Shown: positions 9,419 to 17,882 of the stretch, piece after piece
Position numbering within the stretch: the first letter of the stretch is position 1
Layout of the letters: each line of letters begins with the position of its first letter
Origin: Kocuria rosea subsp. polaris
GTDB lineage: Bacteria; Actinomycetota; Actinomycetes; Actinomycetales; Micrococcaceae
Assembly: GCA_023896275.1 (NCBI GenBank)
Contig: MLDA01000016.1
Coordinates: 1-64,000 of the forward strand
Length of the DNA stretch: 64,000 bases
Direction: 5' to 3'
Made by a program: the position numbers and the translations under genes
Notes under the pieces: generated by a model
Seen by the model: only the letters and a program-made list of their open reading frames with translations
Told to the model about the DNA's origin: nothing
The model's database searches: none

Positions 9419-11089
9419 CTAAAACGGACACGGTTCGAGATAAGCGACCATGCTCCGGGTCAGACGCTCGACGAGTTCCTCGAACTCTTCATCGACGGCC
9501 CGCTGATCTTCATCGCCTACCTGGCCGCAGAGGTGACTCAGATCGACGAGCGGTTCGTGCAGGAAAAGCTGCACCGTCGGGTCGGCCGTTTCGGCCACCC
9601 TCGAGCGCGGCGGGGGCGCAGCCAGCGGCCAGGTCGCCCAGGGGGCGTCGGGCAGGGTCCTCCGCCGAGTCCCCCAGTAGGTTTCGACGACAAGCGTTCC
9701 GTCCCGGTCGAGGTCATAGGAGAGCAGTCCCCAGGATTTGAGGCGATGACATCGCTTGCAGATGCTGACGAGGTTCTCGATCGCGGTCCGGCCGCCGTCC
9801 TGATGCTCGATCACGTGGTCCGGTTCGCACGCCGTGGCGCGGCGGCCGCAGCCCGGCACGCGGCACGTCCGGTCCCGCAGCGCGATGGCGCGTCGCATGG
9901 CTTCGGTCGGCCGGTAAGCCTCAGTGTCGAAGGCGCGGACAGCGCCCGTCCAGGGGTCGGTGACAACACGCGTCCAGGTGGCCGCCTGCGGCAGGATCGC
10001 CCCGAGCTCCTCCAGGTCGAAGGCTCCGAGCCGCTCGGACTCCGGAAGGTCAGCACCGGGCGCCAGAACCTCGCCGGCCAGAGCCGGGAAGACGGTCGCT
10101 GGGACGGTCACGGTGACATGGGGCTTCACGTTCGCCAGCCCGACCGCGTCAGGACCGGAGAGGAGGATGTCGACGAAGGCGTCGGCGCGCACCTGCGCGA
10201 GGGTTCGCGCGTCCTCGTCGCCGTCGGCGGCGTCGCGATGCTTCTGGGCGGCGGCGAATTCGGCGAGGCGGCGGTCGATGGACTCCGCAGCGACGGTGGG
10301 AATGTACGCGCTCAGGAAGGACATGCCGTCCTCCTCGCCGTCGATGGCGACGAACCGGCGTTCGCTCGCGCGGCGGTGGCGCTCGGTGAAGGATTCGCCG
10401 AGCTCCTGCTCGAGCCGACGCTTGCCGTACCGCTCGAGCTGCCCGGGTGTCTTCCCCGGCGCGCGCTCCAGCAGGTCGGCGCAGAACGCCTGCCGGCGCC
10501 GACGGCACTCGCGCCGGCCTGCCTCTACGCGGCGCTCATGCTCTTCGCGTACGACCGGATCGTCCGAGTCGGGCTCGTCGATGTGCTCCGGTTCGATCTT
10601 CTCCGCCAGGTCGACCATGGACCTGGCGTGGGCGGGCCCCACCTCGCCGGCCGCCAGGACGGCCAACACATCGGGTAGATCGTCCGCGAGGGTCCGCGCA
10701 CGCCCGACCTCGCGGGCGGCCGTCATCCGGGCGATGCCGCGCACGGCCGCAATCTCGAGGGCCACGACTTCTTCGGGGGCGTGATCGACTAGGCGTCCGG
10801 TGGTCACGGAGGTGCGCATCCCGGGTGTGGAGTGCTGCAGGTCTGCCAGGTCTGCGGCCACGCGGTCTCGTGTGGCGTTTTCGAGGGCTGCTGTTGCGGT
10901 GTATCCGGCGGCTTCGGCGAAGCGGCGGAGTTGTTCGGCGAAGTCGAGCAGCCGGTCGGGGCCGAGTGCGTCGAGGGCTGCGGTGAGGGCGTCCGTGCCA
11001 GTCGGGGCCTGCATCTGGGTGGGGGCAGCAGGTTCCGCTGCGAGGACGCTGTCCCCGAGGCGGAGGGTGAACTGCTGCGGTTGGGTCAT
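9419..11089 (-). CDS. DUF222/13E12-family HNH endonuclease-like protein
   Basis: A 556-residue member of the abundant actinobacterial 13E12 family: a long DUF222-type helical region (about 30-330) and a C-terminal HNH nuclease (CRVPGCGRRATACEPDHVIEHQDGG, then NLVSICKRCHRLKS). The Cys pairs for structural zinc and the H-N-H residues are all present, so it may be active. Biological role is unknown; such genes are often multicopy and are sometimes treated as mobile. It lies 15 bp upstream of the soxR-like gene on the same strand. ATG 11089 has only a very close GGAG. Confidence 0.9.
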   Translation of the reverse strand: MTQPQQFTLRLGDSVLAAEPAAPTQMQAPTGTDALTAALDALGPDRLLDFAEQLRRFAEAAGYTATAALENATRDRVAADLADLQHSTPGMRTSVTTGRLVDHAPEEVVALEIAAVRGIARMTAAREVGRARTLADDLPDVLAVLAAGEVGPAHARSMVDLAEKIEPEHIDEPDSDDPVVREEHERRVEAGRRECRRRRQAFCADLLERAPGKTPGQLERYGKRRLEQELGESFTERHRRASERRFVAIDGEEDGMSFLSAYIPTVAAESIDRRLAEFAAAQKHRDAADGDEDARTLAQVRADAFVDILLSGPDAVGLANVKPHVTVTVPATVFPALAGEVLAPGADLPESERLGAFDLEELGAILPQAATWTRVVTDPWTGAVRAFDTEAYRPTEAMRRAIALRDRTCRVPGCGRRATACEPDHVIEHQDGGRTAIENLVSICKRCHRLKSWGLLSYDLDRDGTLVVETYWGTRRRTLPDAPWATWPLAAPPPRSRVAETADPTVQLFLHEPLVDLSHLCGQVGDEDQRAVDEEFEELVERLTRSMVAYLEPCPF

Positions 11090-11210
11090 ACTCCTATTTT
11101 AGAAGGTGTGCTCGAGGATGTGAATAGTTGTTGGAAGATTTGTGCGGTGAATTTTCCGGGGCCGGCTGGAGGGTGTTTGGGCGGACCGGCGCCTCCAACG
11201 GGCGGGGCCG

Positions 11211-11261
11211 AACGGTCCCGGTTCGGGCGGAACGGTCCCGGTTCGGGCGGAACGGTCCCGG
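11211..11261. repeat. 20-bp tandem repeat, 2.5 units
   Basis: AACGGTCCCGGTTCGGGCGG occurs at 11211-11230 and 11231-11250, and its first 11 bases again at 11251-11261. It lies in the 246-bp gap between the divergent HNH gene and the gene at 11336. Each unit contains partly symmetrical ACGGTCCCGG sequence, so it could be a set of protein-binding sites or a slippage product. Confidence 0.9.
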
Positions 11262-11335
11262 TGCCGTCCGGTATTCTCCGTTCTACAGCGCAGGACTCAC
11301 ATTTCAGCTGCTGACCCGGCATCGGAGAAGAGGCC

Positions 11336-12031
11336 ATGGTGATCGTTCGGAGCGCCCAGCCCAGCATTCCGTCCTGGCTCGAGGCCGCACCACCACGGCG
11401 GGCCCAGCCGCGCCCGGAAATCTGGCAGCGCTTCGTGAGCACCGGCGACCGCGCCCACCTCCGACCCGATGAACCGATCTGGGAAGTCCTGCAGTGGGCG
11501 GCAGACAACCACGGCCTTCTCCTCCACGGCACGCAGCGCGGGGGCCTGGATGAGTTACAGCCCCGGGCACCCCTGGACAGAAGCCCAGACGAATTCAGCA
11601 AACGCCGGGCAGTCTACGGTTCCTCCGACGCGATTTGGGCCATGTGCTACGCCCTGCGCGGCCCCGCCACGCACGGAATGCTCAACTCCTGTGTCTACAT
11701 CGCATCGGACGGCGGCTGGACCGCGCCCCACTACTTCCTGTCCCTCGCCGGCAGCGACCAGACAACGGACTTACTCCGACCCGGCTGGGTGCACTTGGTC
11801 GACAAAAGAGCGTTCGAACGCATGGCGCCCTACGACTGGCCTGGTGTGGGGCGAGTCCTCGAGGCGCAGTGGGCCTCGAACCGCTCAGTTCCTGTGTTCT
11901 CGTCGGTCCGAGTGCTTCCGCAGGATCTTCCGATCCGCTGTCGCCTCCACTCCTCCGCAGCCCTACAGCGCGCCTGTGCCGACGATCCTGCGGGCTTTCC
12001 CTGGCTGGAATCGACTTCTACTGGCCGTTGA
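11336..12031 (+). CDS. Uncharacterised protein with an LLHGT...VYGSSD motif layout
   Basis: A 231-residue soluble protein with no signal peptide or membrane segment. ATG 11336 has a good site (AGAAGAGG). Two conserved-looking blocks stand out: NHGLLLHGTQRGGLDEL (about 59-74) and the block KRRAVYGSSDAIWAMCYAL (about 89-107). An early His-Gly-Thr followed by a Tyr-Gly-Ser-Ser-Asp block recalls the general layout of ADP-ribosyltransferase-like folds such as Arr, but this is a shape resemblance only. The C-terminal PQDLPIRCRL looks like a closing beta strand. Its 3' end overlaps the convergent enoyl-CoA hydratase gene by 14 bp. Function unknown. Confidence 0.75.
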   Translation: MVIVRSAQPSIPSWLEAAPPRRAQPRPEIWQRFVSTGDRAHLRPDEPIWEVLQWAADNHGLLLHGTQRGGLDELQPRAPLDRSPDEFSKRRAVYGSSDAIWAMCYALRGPATHGMLNSCVYIASDGGWTAPHYFLSLAGSDQTTDLLRPGWVHLVDKRAFERMAPYDWPGVGRVLEAQWASNRSVPVFSSVRVLPQDLPIRCRLHSSAALQRACADDPAGFPWLESTSTGR

Positions 12032-12800
12032 AAACCGGCCTGCGCTTGGCCTGAAAGGCCGCGAAACCCTCAGCGTAGTCGGCCGTGGCGCAGAGGTCGG
12101 CTTGCGCCTGATTCTCGCCTGCCATCGACACCCAGAGCCCCAGCCGCTGGTCGCGGATCTGCGCCACGAGCTCCTTCGAGGCCCGGAACGCGCCGGTCGC
12201 GCCGGAGGCGACGCGGGTGACGATCTCCTCGGTGCGCTCCAGCAGCTCGTCCGCGGCGAAGGACCGACTGAACAGCCCCTGCGCCACCGCCTGGGCGCCG
12301 CTCATCAGCTCCGCCGTGTAGATCAGATCCAGCGTCCGGTGGGCGCCGAGGCGTTCGGTGAACAGCCAGTGCCCACCCGAGTCGAGCGTCGCACCGAGGT
12401 TCGCGAACGGCGAGCCGATCTTCGCGGTGTCGGCGACGTAGACGACGTCGGTCGCGATCGCCAGGCCGAGCCCGACGCCGAGGCACGCGCCCTGGACGGC
12501 CGCGAACGTCGGCGCCGGGAACGCGGCCATCTTCTCCAGCACCGGCTGCACGGTCCCGCCGAGGTAGCCGATGACGTCGTCATCGGCCGGTACGACGCCG
12601 GAGATGTCCCGGCCCGCGCAGAAGCCGCGCCCCTCCCCCTTCAGCAGCAGCGCCCGAACCTCCCCGCGCCCGGCGGCGGCCGCGGCGTCGTCGTACGCCT
12701 GCGACAGCTCATCGAGCGCGGCGACGTCGAGCGCGTTCATCTTCTCGGGTGCGTTCAGCGTGACGGTCGCGATGCCGTCCGCGATGTTCAGATCGATCAC
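12018..12800 (-). CDS. Enoyl-CoA hydratase/isomerase family protein of the paa operon
   Basis: Crotonase-fold protein, 260 residues from GTG 12800 (CGGAG upstream). The oxyanion-hole segments GRGFCAGRDIS and GACLGVGLGLAIATD are present. Lying directly after paaE, it probably acts on ring-opened or epoxide intermediates of phenylacetyl-CoA, as PaaG or PaaF do; the exact step cannot be set from motifs. The longer frame up to 12995 runs back into paaE and is not used. Last gene of the operon; its 3' end overlaps the convergent gene at 11336 by 14 bp and no terminator is evident. Confidence 0.88.
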   Translation of the reverse strand: MIDLNIADGIATVTLNAPEKMNALDVAALDELSQAYDDAAAAAGRGEVRALLLKGEGRGFCAGRDISGVVPADDDVIGYLGGTVQPVLEKMAAFPAPTFAAVQGACLGVGLGLAIATDVVYVADTAKIGSPFANLGATLDSGGHWLFTERLGAHRTLDLIYTAELMSGAQAVAQGLFSRSFAADELLERTEEIVTRVASGATGAFRASKELVAQIRDQRLGLWVSMAGENQAQADLCATADYAEGFAAFQAKRRPVFNGQ

Positions 12801-12829
12801 GATGCTCCGTAGGGTCGGTGGTGTGCGGC

Positions 12830-13984
12830 TCAGGCGTCGAAGTCGACGCAGACGCGTTCGCTCGTCGGGCGGGTCTGGCACGTGAGGACGTAGCCGGCGT
12901 CGACCTCGTCCTCCTCGAGCGCGTAGTTCTCGGCCATCCGCACGTCGCCTTCGGTGACCTTGGCACGGCACGTGCCGCAGACGCCGCCGGCGCATGCGAA
13001 CGGCACGTCGGGGCGCACGCGCAGGGCCGCGTTGAGGATGGTCTCGCCGGCCGCAACCGGCGATTTCACTTCGCCGGTGAGGCCGTCGAGCCGGAACTCG
13101 ATCTCGAAGTTCTCACCGTCGTCCTCCTGGACGGCGCGGCCGATGTGGCCCTCCGGCCGGGATGGCTTGCCGGTCGTGAACAGCTCGAAGCGCACCCGGT
13201 CGGCGGGCACCCCCTTGCCGGAGAGCGTGTCGCGCACGAGCTGGACGAGCTCGAACGGGCCGCACAGGAACCACTCGTCGACCTGGTCGGTGCGGATGAC
13301 GTTCTCAAGCAGCGCGGTGAGCTTCTCGGAGTCGATGCGGCCCGAGAGCAGCGGCGAGATGCGCTGCTCCCGCGAGAGCACGTGATGCAGCGCGAACCGC
13401 GACGGGTAGCGGTCCTTCAGATCCGCGAGCTCTTCGAGGAACATCACGTCCATCGCGGCCCGGTTGGCGTAGATCAGGTCGAAGCGCGTGTTCTCGTTCG
13501 CGGCGAGGACGGTGCGGGCGATCGCGAGCACCGGGGTGATGCCGGATCCGGCGGCGACGGCGACGAACGTGTTCTCGGTGTCCGTGTCAATCGACTCCGG
13601 ATCGTTGAGCCCGGTCAACTTGTGTTTGGAGATGAACGCGCCGGTCGGGCTCATGACGTCGATCTTCTCGCCGGCGGCCAGCGACTCGTTGGCCCACGTG
13701 GAGAAGACGCCACCGAGATCGCGCTTGATCGCCACGCGAATCTCGCCCGGCGTCGGTTCGGCGCAGATCGAGTAGCTGCGGCGGATCTCCTGCACGTTTC
13801 CTTCGGCGTCGGGCAGGCGTTTGCGCAACGCGACGTACTGGCCCGGCAGGTAGTCGAAGTCACCCTCGAGCGTCTCGGGCACGGCGAACGTGACCTCGAT
13901 GGCGTCCGCCGTCAGCCGGCGGACCTCGGCCACGTCGAGGGTGTGGAACGCCGCGCGGCGGCGGCCTGTTGCAGTCTCAGTCAT
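12830..13984 (-). CDS. paaE: Phenylacetyl-CoA epoxidase reductase subunit PaaE
   Basis: Passes electrons from NADPH to the PaaAC diiron oxygenase. From ATG 13984 the protein has 384 residues: an FAD-binding ferredoxin-reductase region (YLPGQYVALR, RRSYSICAEP), an NAD-binding region (GSGITPVLAIARTVL), and a C-terminal plant-type [2Fe-2S] ferredoxin with CAGGVCGTC and a distal Cys in LTCQTRP. The start overlaps the paaD stop (ATGA). The frame extending to 14443 is paaD read in another phase. Confidence 0.95.
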   Translation of the reverse strand: MTETATGRRRAAFHTLDVAEVRRLTADAIEVTFAVPETLEGDFDYLPGQYVALRKRLPDAEGNVQEIRRSYSICAEPTPGEIRVAIKRDLGGVFSTWANESLAAGEKIDVMSPTGAFISKHKLTGLNDPESIDTDTENTFVAVAAGSGITPVLAIARTVLAANENTRFDLIYANRAAMDVMFLEELADLKDRYPSRFALHHVLSREQRISPLLSGRIDSEKLTALLENVIRTDQVDEWFLCGPFELVQLVRDTLSGKGVPADRVRFELFTTGKPSRPEGHIGRAVQEDDGENFEIEFRLDGLTGEVKSPVAAGETILNAALRVRPDVPFACAGGVCGTCRAKVTEGDVRMAENYALEEDEVDAGYVLTCQTRPTSERVCVDFDA

Positions 13985-14472
13985 GACAGAACCTTGAAGT
14001 AGTCGAAGGGCTCCAGGCACTCCCGGCACTGGTACAGCGCCTTGCAGGAGGTCGAGCCGAAGCGGGAGAGTTCCTTGGTGTCGAGCGAATGGCAGCGCGG
14101 GCACTTCACGGCGAGCCCCAGCGTGACGCGGCCGGCATGGCCTTTCCCGGTGGGCGGGGCGATGCCATAGGCCTCGAGCTTCGCCTTGCCCTCCTCGGTC
14201 ATCCAGTCGGTGCTCCAGGCCGGCGTAAGCACGAGTTCGACGCGCGCGGCGTACCCGTGCGCCGCGAACGCGCGCTCGAGGTCCACCTGGATGGTGCCCA
14301 TCGCCGGGCAGCCCGAGTAGGTGGGGGTGATGATCACGACGACGGCGTCGCCGCCTTCGCGGCGCACGTCGCGCAGGATCCCCAGATCCGCGATCGAGAG
14401 CACCGGGATCTCGGGGTCGGTCACCTGCGCGGCGATCTCCCACAACCGGGTGTCAACGGCTTGTTGCGCCAT
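13981..14472 (-). CDS. paaD: Phenylacetyl-CoA epoxidase maturation protein PaaD
   Basis: A 163-residue MIP18/DUF59-family protein involved in iron-sulfur assembly of the epoxidase complex. It has the family motif DPEIPVLSIADLGI near residue 19 and TPTYSGCPAM, and a C-terminal zinc-ribbon-like set of cysteines (CPRCHS and CREC). ATG 14472 follows a GGAGC site; the frame continues up into paaC without support. It is coupled to paaE by ATGA overlap. Confidence 0.94.
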   Translation of the reverse strand: MAQQAVDTRLWEIAAQVTDPEIPVLSIADLGILRDVRREGGDAVVVIITPTYSGCPAMGTIQVDLERAFAAHGYAARVELVLTPAWSTDWMTEEGKAKLEAYGIAPPTGKGHAGRVTLGLAVKCPRCHSLDTKELSRFGSTSCKALYQCRECLEPFDYFKVLS

Positions 14473-14491
14473 GGTTGCTCCGCTCCGCCGA

Positions 14492-15373
14492 CTACCAGCT
14501 CGCGCCGGGATGCTTGCGGGCGAGGACCTGCATCTCGGCGAGCAGGTAGCCCAGGTGTTCGGAATGCTCGCCGTGGCGGCCGCGGGCCATCGCGTCGGGC
14601 ACCTGCGGGACCTCGAGTCCGGAGTCGGCGAGGACGGCGGCGATCTCCTCGTCCCACGCCGCGCGCAGGGTGGAGGGGCGCACCCCGGCGGCGCCGACGT
14701 CGTCGTGCAATTGCTCGTCGACGAACAGCTCACCCACGTACGGCCACAGGTCCGCAAGCGCGACGCGCATGCGACGCGCCGACTCGTCGGTGCCGCGGCC
14801 GAGGCGCAGGGTCCACTGGATGGCGTGGTCGCGGTGGTAGTCGACCTCCTTGACGGCTTTCGCGCAGATCGCCGCGATGGTCTCATCGTCCGAACGCACG
14901 AGCTGCGTATAGAGCAGGTGCTGGTAGACGGCGACGAACAACTGGCGGACGATCGTGACAGCGAAGTCCCCGTTGGGCTGTTCGACGAGGTGGCACGAGC
15001 GGAACTCGTCCTCCTCCCGCCAGTAGGCGAGCTCGTCTTCGCTCTTGCCGAAGCGCTTGCCCGCGTAGATGAGGAACGAGCGCGCGTGGCCGAGCTGGTC
15101 GAGGGCGATGTTGCCGAGGGCCACGTCCTCCTCGATCTCCGGGGCCCGCGAGATCCACCAGGAGAGCCGCTGGGCGAGGATCAGCGCGTCGTCGCCGAGG
15201 GTCAGCGCGTACTCGGCGACGGCGTCCGACACCGGGCCCTCCCCGGCGACGGCGATGTCCTCCGGGCGCAGCGCGTTGCCGGGCGTGACGCGAGTGGCGG
15301 AGGCGGTGATGTCGCCGAAGGAGGCGAAATCGTCCTCGATGCCCTCGGTGATGTGGGTGTTGGAGGCGTTCAC
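14492..15373 (-). CDS. paaC: Phenylacetyl-CoA epoxidase structural subunit PaaC
   Basis: Ferritin-like partner of the catalytic PaaA subunit. From GTG 15373 the protein has 293 residues. Helices include ALTLGDDALILAQRLSWWISRAP, NIALDQLGHARSFLIYAG and KEVDYHRDHAIQW, the PaaC signature. The GTGA overlap with the end of paaB supports this start over the longer frame that begins in paaB. Confidence 0.94.
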   Translation of the reverse strand: MNASNTHITEGIEDDFASFGDITASATRVTPGNALRPEDIAVAGEGPVSDAVAEYALTLGDDALILAQRLSWWISRAPEIEEDVALGNIALDQLGHARSFLIYAGKRFGKSEDELAYWREEDEFRSCHLVEQPNGDFAVTIVRQLFVAVYQHLLYTQLVRSDDETIAAICAKAVKEVDYHRDHAIQWTLRLGRGTDESARRMRVALADLWPYVGELFVDEQLHDDVGAAGVRPSTLRAAWDEEIAAVLADSGLEVPQVPDAMARGRHGEHSEHLGYLLAEMQVLARKHPGASW

Positions 15374-15660
15374 AGGTGCTTCACCCCCTCGCTCTTGGTG
15401 TAGTAGGTCGCGTGACGGTAGTCCTTGCCCTTGGGCGACTCGAAGAACTGGTCTTTGGAGTCGGGATCCGAGGTGATGATGTCCTCCGATTTCACGACCC
15501 ACAGGGACACGCCTTCGTTGCGGCGCGTGTAGAGGTCGCGCGCGTTCCGCACAGCCATCTCGGCGTCGGGGGCGTGCAGCGAACCGGCGTGCACGTGGGA
15601 GAGGCCGCGGGACGAGCGGACGAAGACCTCAAAGAGGGGCCAGCTGGTGTTCTCGTTCAT
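15370..15660 (-). CDS. paaB: Phenylacetyl-CoA epoxidase subunit PaaB
   Basis: Small bridging subunit of the epoxidase, 96 residues, the usual length. It begins MNENTSWPLFEVFVRSSRG and has the family block LSHVHAGSLHAPDAEMAVRN. ATG 15660 lies 2 bp after the paaA stop and its stop overlaps the paaC start, so translation is coupled through paaABC. Confidence 0.95.
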   Translation of the reverse strand: MNENTSWPLFEVFVRSSRGLSHVHAGSLHAPDAEMAVRNARDLYTRRNEGVSLWVVKSEDIITSDPDSKDQFFESPKGKDYRHATYYTKSEGVKHL

Positions 15661-15662
15661 CC

Positions 15663-16664
15663 TCACGCCACCTTCTCGCTCTGCCGGGCCGCGTAGGCGG
15701 CGGCCGCCTCGCGCACCCAGGCGCCGTTCTCGTGGGCCTCGCGACGGCGCGCGAGGCGCTGCGCGTTGCACGGGCCGTTCCCGGAGATCACGGCCTTGAA
15801 CTCGTCCCAGTTCAGTTCCTTGTGGATCCATACCCCGGAGGCCTCGTCGAAGCGCAGCTCCGGATCGGGCAGAGTCAGGCCGAGGACCTTGACCTGTTCG
15901 ACAATCATGCCGACGAAGCGCTGCCGCAGGTCGTCGTTGGTGAACCGCTTGATGTTCCATGCCATCGACTGCTGCGAGTTCGGCGAGTCGCCGTCGGGCG
16001 GTCCGAACATCATCAGGGAGGGCTCGTAGAAGCGGTTCACGGCGTCCTGGGCCATCTGCTTCTGCTCGTCCGTGCCGCGCGCCAGCTCGAGCAGGATCTC
16101 GAAGCCCTGGCGCTGGTGGAAGGACTCCTCTTTGCAGACGCGCACCATCGCGCGGCCGTAGGGCCCGTAGGAGGCGCGGCACAGCGGTACCTGGTTGGCG
16201 ATCGCCGCACCGTCGACGAGCCAGCCGATGGCGCCCATGTCGGCCCAGGTCCGGGCCGGGTAGTTGAAGATCGAGGAATACTTGGCGCGACCGGAGAGGA
16301 GCTGCGCGTTGAGCTCGTCGCGCGGCGTACCGAGCGTCTCGGCGGCGGAGTAGAGGTACAGGCCGTGGCCCGCCTCGTCCTGGACCTTGGCCATGAGAAT
16401 GGCCTTGCGCTTCAGGCTCGGGGCACGGGTGATCCAGTTGGCCTCCGGCTGCATGCCGATGATCTCGGAGTGCGCGTGCTGGGAGATCTGCCGCGTCAGG
16501 GTCTTGCGGTAGCCCTCGGGCATCCAGTCCCGGGGCTCGATGCGCGAATCCTTGGCGATGATCGCGTCGAAGCGCGCCTGACCGGCCCGCTCGTCCTCGG
16601 ACGGCACGGCCGACAAGTGGGCGCCTTTGCCCTCCGCCGCCTGCCTGGTGTGGTGCTCAGCCAT
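15663..16664 (-). CDS. paaA: Phenylacetyl-CoA epoxidase catalytic subunit PaaA
   Basis: Diiron oxygenase subunit that forms ring-1,2-epoxyphenylacetyl-CoA. The 333 residues include the diiron ligands in [15 protein letters not shown] and [17 protein letters not shown], and the N-terminal block [21 protein letters not shown], cut short here. It is the first gene of paaABCDE-echA. A TetR-type palindrome lies 26 bp upstream (16690-16705), nearly identical to that in front of paaZ. Confidence 0.96.
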   Translation of the reverse strand: MAEHHTRQAAEGKGAHLSAVPSEDERAGQARFDAIIAKDSRIEPRDWMPEGYRKTLTRQISQHAHSEIIGMQPEANWITRAPSLKRKAILMAKVQDEAGHGLYLYSAAETLGTPRDELNAQLLSGRAKYSSIFNYPARTWADMGAIGWLVDGAAIANQVPLCRASYGPYGRAMVRVCKEESFHQRQGFEILLELARGTDEQKQMAQDAVNRFYEPSLMMFGPPDGDSPNSQQSMAWNIKRFTNDDLRQRFVGMIVEQVKVLGLTLPDPELRFDEASGVWIHKELNWDEFKAVISGNGPCNAQRLARRREAHENGAWVREAAAAYAARQSEKVA

Positions 16665-16689
16665 CGTTACCTCACTCGGGATTTATTTA

Positions 16690-16705
16690 CTGACCGTTCG
16701 TTCAG
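16690..16705. promoter_or_regulatory. PaaR-type operator A, upstream of paaA
   Basis: CTGACCGTTCGTTCAG is an imperfect palindrome. It matches the reverse complement of the paaZ site (42494-42509) at 15 of 16 positions and shares the TCGTTC core with the site at 31389-31410. The likely regulator is the TetR gene at 33283. Confidence 0.8.
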
Positions 16706-16741
16706 GATATGCGCTCCCGCCCGAGTGGTCAACACCACACT

Positions 16742-16768
16742 CGGCCGGAGCCCGAGCAGCTCCGGCCG
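16742..16768 (-). terminator. Stem-loop downstream of the secreted-protein gene
   Basis: Bases 16742-16751 pair with 16759-16768 (10 bp, GC-rich, 7-nt loop), just after the stop of the gene at 16777. There is no clear T-run, so termination is likely but not certain. Confidence 0.55.
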
Positions 16769-16776
16769 GCGCCGCG

Positions 16777-17550
16777 TCAGCAGGTGGTGGTAAAGCTCAG
16801 CGCCGAGAGGAAGATCGCCTGGTCGCCGTCGATGCGCGAGTTCGAGCGCGACTCGACGTTCTGGTAGGTGAGGCTGAAGGAGGTCACCGGCTCGAGGAAC
16901 GTGACCGTGGCGTTGGCCCGCCCGCTGGTCTCGGGAACGGGCTCGATCCGGCCGGCGCGCAGCGGATCCGTCGTCGTACCGGATCCCGCGACCATGCTGC
17001 CGCTGCCGCTGGACGCGGTGAAGGGGGCGGCCGATTCGATGACGACGCGGTCGAAGTAGTCGTAGGCGGCCGCATCGATGTCGGTGATCAGGAAGGAGAG
17101 CTGGTCGACGGGTTCGCTGAAGTCGAAGCGGATCGTCTGCGAGTTCTCCGCGATGCGCGCGGCCGACGACGTCGACGCGGCCTTGCGCGAATTGCTGATC
17201 GGCGACTGGTGGATGGCCAGGCCACGGCTCGCCGTCCCGCCGACGGCGAAGGAGGAGACGGCCAGGTTGAGGTTCTCCGTCCGCGCCTGATTGCCCGTGC
17301 GGGTATTGGCCCCGATGCTGGCCTGCGTGACGGTCAGCGCGATCGTCGACTCGGCGTCGCCCACCGCCGCAGAACCGGCCGTGGCGCTGGTCCGGCGATA
17401 GTCGCCGGCCCAGTCGAGGTGCATCCGCACCGGCACGCACTCGGCCGTGCCGCCGTCGGACGCAACCGCCGCCGGTGCCGCGACCGCCGCCGCGATGACC
17501 GGCAGACTCCACGCCGCACCCTTAATTACCGCTCGACGTTCCGTTGCCAT
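16777..17550 (-). CDS. Secreted protein of unknown function with a Tat-like signal peptide
   Basis: 257 residues. The N-terminus ERRAVIKGAAWSLPVIAAAVAAPAAVAS has a twin arginine, a hydrophobic core and an AxA-like cleavage site, so export (possibly by Tat) is expected. The mature part is Ser/Thr/Ala-rich and looks all-beta, with FDFSEPVDQLSFLITDIDAA and a related later segment FLEPVTSFSLTY, suggesting two similar beta repeats. Two Cys (near the new N-terminus and the last residue) could form a disulfide joining the ends. No catalytic motif is seen. It stands alone between paaA and the oligopeptidase gene. A surface or adhesion role is only a guess. Confidence 0.8.
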   Translation of the reverse strand: MATERRAVIKGAAWSLPVIAAAVAAPAAVASDGGTAECVPVRMHLDWAGDYRRTSATAGSAAVGDAESTIALTVTQASIGANTRTGNQARTENLNLAVSSFAVGGTASRGLAIHQSPISNSRKAASTSSAARIAENSQTIRFDFSEPVDQLSFLITDIDAAAYDYFDRVVIESAAPFTASSGSGSMVAGSGTTTDPLRAGRIEPVPETSGRANATVTFLEPVTSFSLTYQNVESRSNSRIDGDQAIFLSALSFTTTC

Positions 17551-17882
17551 GCCGGCCTCCTTGAAAAAAATGAAATAACTGGACTAGGGATCAAATCTAG
17601 GGAGTGCCCCGCCACCTCAAGGAGGCGGTCCGGTATTCCATTTGGGAGGCCTTGCTCCGAATCCCCGTACTCGTCAGTAAATTCGGCACCAAGCCACCGC
17701 TGGCGCATGGCGATGATCACATCCCGATTGATTTTTTCTTGCGTATTCCTTGCGTTCATCCAGCACCCCACGCCACCAACACCCCGGGGGCCGCTCCGCC
17801 CGCCGGGGTTACGCATGCCGCTATCGGCGAACACGGCCCGCAGGCCTGCGCGGAATCCGAGCGCCTGCAGTTGAATGGGTCC
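17551..17882. other. 332-bp divergent intergenic region
   Basis: It lies between the divergent secreted-protein and oligopeptidase genes and should hold both promoters. The left end is AT-rich (a run of A at about 17563-17570 and TGAAATAAC). The oligopeptidase frame is open through this region but encodes nothing family-like, so no gene is called. Confidence 0.45.

Noticed and set aside
11086-11601. Minus-strand frame with PNRDRS-type repeats
   Set aside because: The peptide repeat only reflects the 20-bp DNA repeat, and the frame overlaps the better supported plus-strand gene at 11336.
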